Shown here: positions 60,984 through 64,000 of the stretch, piece by piece
Numbering within the stretch: the stretch's first letter is position 1
Layout of the letters: each line of letters opens with the position of its first letter
NCBI RefSeq assembly: GCF_030283205.1
Contig: NZ_JASNWF010000004.1
Coordinates: 124,001-188,000, forward strand
Length of the DNA: 64,000 nt
DNA from: Actinomadura opuntiae
GTDB lineage: Bacteria > Actinomycetota > Actinomycetes > Streptosporangiales > Streptosporangiaceae
Direction of reading: 5' to 3'
Translations under genes and position numbers: made by a program
The notes under the pieces: generated by a model
Databases searched by the model: none
The model's input: only the letters and a program-made list of their open reading frames with translations
Told to the model about the DNA's origin: nothing

Positions 60984-62170
60984 GTCGCGACATCGCCGTC
61001 CTCGGCGCGGGCATGCACCCGTGGGGCAAGTGGGGGCGCAACTTCGTGGAGTACGGCCTCGCCGCGGCCCGCGCCGCGCTGGCCGACGCCGGACTGACCT
61101 GGCCGGACGTCCAGTACGTGGCGGGCGCCGACACCATCCGCAACGGCTACCCGGGGTTCGTCTCGGGCGCGACGTTCGCGCAGGCGCTCGGTTGGAACGG
61201 GGCGCGGGTGTCCAGCTGCTACGCGGCCTGCGCGTCCGGCGCGCAGGCGATCGCGTCGGCGCGCGCGCAGATCCTCGCGGGGCTGTGCGACGTGGCGCTG
61301 GTCGTGGGCGCGGACGCGGCGCCGAAGGGCTTCTTCAAGCCGGTCGGCGGCGACCGCCCGGACGACCCGGACTGGCTGCGGTTCCGGCTCCTCGGCGCCA
61401 CCAACCCGATCTACTTCGCGCTGTACGCGCGCCGCCGGATGGAGATTCACGGCGCGACGCTGGACGACTTCGCCGCCGTCAAGGTGAAGAACGCCCGGCA
61501 CGGGCTCGCCAACCCCAACGCCCGGTACCGCAAGGAGGTGACGCTGGAGGACGTCCGCGAGTCCGCCGTCGTCGCCGACCCGCTGCGGCTGCTGGACATC
61601 TGCGCGACCAGCGACGGCGGCGCCGCGCTGGTGCTGACCTCGGTGGAGTTCGCGCGCAGGCACGGCATCGCCGACCCGGTGCGCCTGTCCGGGCTGTCGA
61701 CGGTGACGCCGACGTTCCCCAAGACCGTCGTCGACCTGCCCGACTTCGCCACGGACTCGGCCCTCGCGGTGCCCGAGCCGGACCGCCCGTTCCGCGCCGC
61801 GATCGCGCACGCCGCCTACGAGGAGGCCGGCATCGGCCCGGACGAGCTGTCGCTCGCCGAGGTGTACGACCTGTCCACGGCCCTGGAGCTCGACTGGTAC
61901 GAGGACATCGGGCTGTGCGAGGTCGGCGGCGCCGAGGAGCTGCTGCGCTCCGGCGCGACCGCGCTCGGCGGCCGGATCCCGGTGAACCCCAGCGGCGGGC
62001 TCGCCAGCTTCGGCGAGGCGATCCCGGCGCAGGCGATCGCCCAGGTCTGCGAGATGACCTGGCAGCTGCGCGGGCAGGCCGAAGGCCGCCAGGTCGAGGG
62101 CGCCCGCGCGGGCATCGCGGTCAACCAGGGGCTCTTCGGCCACGGCTCGGCGATGATCGCGGTCCGCTGA
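60980..62170 (+). CDS. Thiolase-fold lipid-transfer protein (Ltp-like)
   Basis: A 396-residue thiolase-superfamily protein of the SCP-x/Ltp group: AVLGAGMHPWGKWG, the nucleophile region SSCYAACASGAQAIASA, LDICATSDGGAALVLTS, AEVYDLSTALELDWYEDIG and NPSGGLASFGEAIPAQA. In the Ltp2/DUF35 pair of cholesterol catabolism such a protein cleaves the C17 side chain by retro-aldol reaction; others act as ketothiolases. GTG start shared with the DUF35 stop, so the complex is made from one coupled message. Confidence 0.88.
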   Translation: MSRDIAVLGAGMHPWGKWGRNFVEYGLAAARAALADAGLTWPDVQYVAGADTIRNGYPGFVSGATFAQALGWNGARVSSCYAACASGAQAIASARAQILAGLCDVALVVGADAAPKGFFKPVGGDRPDDPDWLRFRLLGATNPIYFALYARRRMEIHGATLDDFAAVKVKNARHGLANPNARYRKEVTLEDVRESAVVADPLRLLDICATSDGGAALVLTSVEFARRHGIADPVRLSGLSTVTPTFPKTVVDLPDFATDSALAVPEPDRPFRAAIAHAAYEEAGIGPDELSLAEVYDLSTALELDWYEDIGLCEVGGAEELLRSGATALGGRIPVNPSGGLASFGEAIPAQAIAQVCEMTWQLRGQAEGRQVEGARAGIAVNQGLFGHGSAMIAVR

Positions 62171-62194
62171 CGGCCCCGGCCGCGCGCCGGACTC

Positions 62195-62288
62195 CGGGCC
62201 TGCGGTGGTCTCCCGGGGGCGCGGTGGGCTTCGGGCCTGTGGTGGTCTCCGGGCACGGCCGTCTCTGGGCGCACGGCCGTCTCTGGGC
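62195..62288. repeat. Short direct repeats after the thiolase gene
   Basis: The 18-base unit GCACGGCCGTCTCTGGGC occurs twice in perfect tandem (62253-62270, 62271-62288). Just before it, CGGGCCTG-C/T-GGTGGTCTCC occurs at 62195 and 62232. The block fills the gap before the TetR gene, so it may carry repeated binding sites or be slippage debris. Confidence 0.7.
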
Positions 62289-62384
62289 GCGCGGCGCCCG
62301 GCATGAGACGATCCGCCGGTGGGCGTTCCACCGGCGGGGAGCCGCCCGTGGACGACCGGCCGGACGGCGAGCGCGGGGGTGGCG

Positions 62385-63083
62385 ATGGACGACGGCGGCG
62401 GGGAGCGGCGGCGGCTTCCCTCCGGCCGGCACCGGCTGTCGCGCGACTACGTCGCCGGGCACCAGGTCGCGCGCATTCTCGCCGCCGTCGTGGAAATCGC
62501 CGGGACGCTGGGATACCGCGGCCTGACCGTCGATTCCATAATCGCGCACGCGGGCGTTTCACGGGCGACGTTCTATGTCCATTTCAAGAACAAGGACGAT
62601 GCCTTTCTGCGGGCCAGCGACGTCGTCGTCGAGCAGATGATGGACCGCGTCGTGGAGGCCTATCAGGGCCAGCCCGACGCGACCGGGCGCGTCCGGGCGA
62701 GCCTCGGCGCGCTGCTGGGATACCTGTCCGAAAACCCGCGCGCGGCGCGGATGTGCATCGTGGAGTCGATGTCGGCGGGACCGCTCGCGGCCGAGCGCCG
62801 CGACCGGGCCCTCGCGGCGTTCGCGCAGGTCGTGACGGACAACATGCACGAGCTCTTCCCGCACTACCCGAATCCGGAGCTGATGGCGGAGACCATCGTG
62901 GGCGGGATCTACCAGGTCGCGTACTCGCGGATCGCGCGCGGCGAGACCGAAAGCCTTCCCGAACTGCGCGACGGCCTGCTCCACACGTTCGCGGTGCCGG
63001 ACCCTGAGCGCTGGGGGCCGGACGCCCCGTCCCGCGAACCCGAATCGGCCGGGCTGGAGTCGCGTTCGTCCCGGGGCGAGTAG
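62385..63083 (+). CDS. TetR family transcriptional regulator
   Basis: A 232-residue TetR protein: VARILAAVVEIAGTLGYRGLTVDSIIAHAGVSRATFYVHFKNKDDAFLRA (in parts), then a helical effector domain. ATG 62385 after GGGGGTGGCG is preferred to an ATG at 62319, whose extra residues are low-complexity. It lies downstream of the DUF35/thiolase operon and is a plausible regulator of that operon or of the ACTGAC-type site at 58288. The last 30 residues are disordered. Confidence 0.88.
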   Translation: MDDGGGERRRLPSGRHRLSRDYVAGHQVARILAAVVEIAGTLGYRGLTVDSIIAHAGVSRATFYVHFKNKDDAFLRASDVVVEQMMDRVVEAYQGQPDATGRVRASLGALLGYLSENPRAARMCIVESMSAGPLAAERRDRALAAFAQVVTDNMHELFPHYPNPELMAETIVGGIYQVAYSRIARGETESLPELRDGLLHTFAVPDPERWGPDAPSREPESAGLESRSSRGE

Positions 63084-63616
63084 GGCCGCGGGCGGCGGCC
63101 ATTCCCGCGGCTCGCGGGGAGTTGGCAGCGGGCGCGCACATTTGGGAAACGCCGCCGTTTTTCATTAGCGTCCGGTGCGCGGGGTGAGAGCCGCCACAGG
63201 ACCCGCCCGCAACGCCGCGGGGGGCCCATTGGTCCAGTTGAAGCCCGCGATGCCAGCGGTCGCCGGGACGGTCGGGGAAACCCGTGGCCGGATACGGCCA
63301 GCCCGGCCGGGAACCGGAATGACCGGCCAGTCAGATCCGGTGCGGCCACCCGGTCATCCCACGTCCTGCGCGTTCGCCCGCCGGCTCCACGCAGCGTGAC
63401 CGCTATCACACCGGAGCGTCGGTCATATTCGGACATCGACCGGCGCCATAACCCGAAAGCTGAAACCCGGTCGAGGGCCGCCGCGGAATGGCCCCCCTCT
63501 TGATGAACGCCGTCATTCATGATTCCGTCCGGGTTGCCGCGGCGTCCACGGCGCGGTCCCGGGCCCAGGCCGTGCGGACGCCGTGCTCCCGCGTCTCCCA
63601 CCCTGAAAGAGACAGC
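63084..63616. other. Long non-coding gap before a secreted-protein gene
   Basis: 533 bases without a credible gene. The frames here lack the third-position GC pattern of the neighbours. ATGAACGCCGTCATTCAT (63503-63520) is a small inverted repeat (ATGAA...TTCAT) in an AT-richer stretch and may belong to the promoter of the following gene. Nothing else was recognised. Confidence 0.5.
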
Positions 63617-64000
63617 ATGAGAAAGCTCGGCACCATCGCCATTCCGCTCGTCGGCTCGACCGCGCTGCTCATCGGCCTGGCCGGCTCCGCCCTCGCGTCC
63701 GGCACCATCACCTCCGGCGGTGCCCCCTACACCGGCAACGTGGCCGCCACCAACCTCGGCAACGTGACGCTGTCCGGGCTCAGCAGCCTGGGCTCGATCA
63801 TCAACACCTGCACCAGCGCGTCGCTCGGCGCCTACACCAAGTCCGACGGCACCGGCGGGCAGCTCAACAGCGTGTCGCTGACCGGCTGCACCAACAACCG
63901 CGGCGGCACCACCACGGTCACCGCGCTCAACCTGCCCTACACCGGCGGCCACGTCGACTACGACTCCTCGCACGCCGGTAACCGCGACGGCACGATCACG
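63617..64000 (+). CDS. Secreted beta-rich protein, partial (runs off the window)
   Basis: ATG after GAAAGAGAC opens a frame that has no stop before the window ends (at least 128 residues). It has a clear signal peptide (MRKLGTIAIPLVGSTALLIG then LAGSALASG) with cleavage probably after ALA, and a Thr/Ser/Gly-rich domain with short strand-like repeats (NVTLSGLSSLGS; NTCTSASLGAYTKSDGT; LNSVSLTGCTNNRG). Two cysteines may pair. No family was recognised. The style resembles small exported proteins of sporulating actinomycetes. Confidence 0.75.
   Translation, partial: MRKLGTIAIPLVGSTALLIGLAGSALASGTITSGGAPYTGNVAATNLGNVTLSGLSSLGSIINTCTSASLGAYTKSDGTGGQLNSVSLTGCTNNRGGTTTVTALNLPYTGGHVDYDSSHAGNRDGTIT

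Overview
The window is very GC-rich DNA (codon third positions almost all G or C) with many GTG starts, tightly overlapping operons, eight TetR-type regulators, PASTA-free Ser/Thr kinases, an F420-type LLM oxidoreductase, LysX and a steroid/lipid gene island. This points to a filamentous actinomycete. The overall flavour resembles Actinomadura and other Streptosporangiales, but that placement is inference. No rRNA, tRNA, CRISPR array or phage module was seen.

Layout. 1-8.6 kb: a D,D-carboxypeptidase, a TetR/MFS/sphingosine-phosphate-lyase-like operon, a PucR regulator, a LysE exporter and another TetR. 8.9-12 kb: a cupin/hydrolase pair divergent from a TetR gene, a SnoaL-like protein and a DUF2752 membrane protein. 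12.1-23.8 kb: an exopolysaccharide locus consisting of galE, an orphan LuxR-type regulator, a Wzz-like protein with a decayed kinase half, a sugar aminotransferase, a CapD-like dehydratase, one GT4 glycosyltransferase, Wzy, Wzx, an initiating sugar transferase and a secreted glycosidase-like protein, mostly joined by 4-base start/stop overlaps. 24-34 kb: a metallo-beta-lactamase/Rieske fusion, two histidine kinase/regulator pairs, a shrunken P450, a pair of membrane-anchored esterase paralogues (the second lacking its catalytic residues) and a receiver-only regulator. 34.5-36.3 kb: a DUF6230/DUF6114 pair. 36.4-41.4 kb: three tandem Ser/Thr kinases. 41.5-47.1 kb: lysX, a UPF0158-like gene, and a TetR/oxidoreductase pair with two operators inside a good promoter. 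47.1-47.6 kb: two abutting gene remnants. 47.6-51.5 kb: a 1310-residue helicase-derived protein without a usable Walker A and without the second RecA domain.

52-63.1 kb: a lipid/steroid-type island. A KstR-like palindrome sits on the promoter of a phosphotransferase/lipocalin-like operon. It is followed by LLM oxidoreductase, SDR, DUF35 and thiolase-like (Ltp) genes and a TetR gene. A tnpB element has landed in this island and replaced the 5' ends of what looks like a divergent LysR/MFS pair. The window ends inside a gene for a secreted protein (63617 onward).

The points most worth a second look are the helicase-derived protein, the decayed esterase paralogue, the tnpB-linked deletion, a two-copy operator motif around the exopolysaccharide regulator whose half-sites are separated by exactly 0 or 10 extra bases, and the fusion of a metallo-beta-lactamase with a C-terminal Rieske domain.
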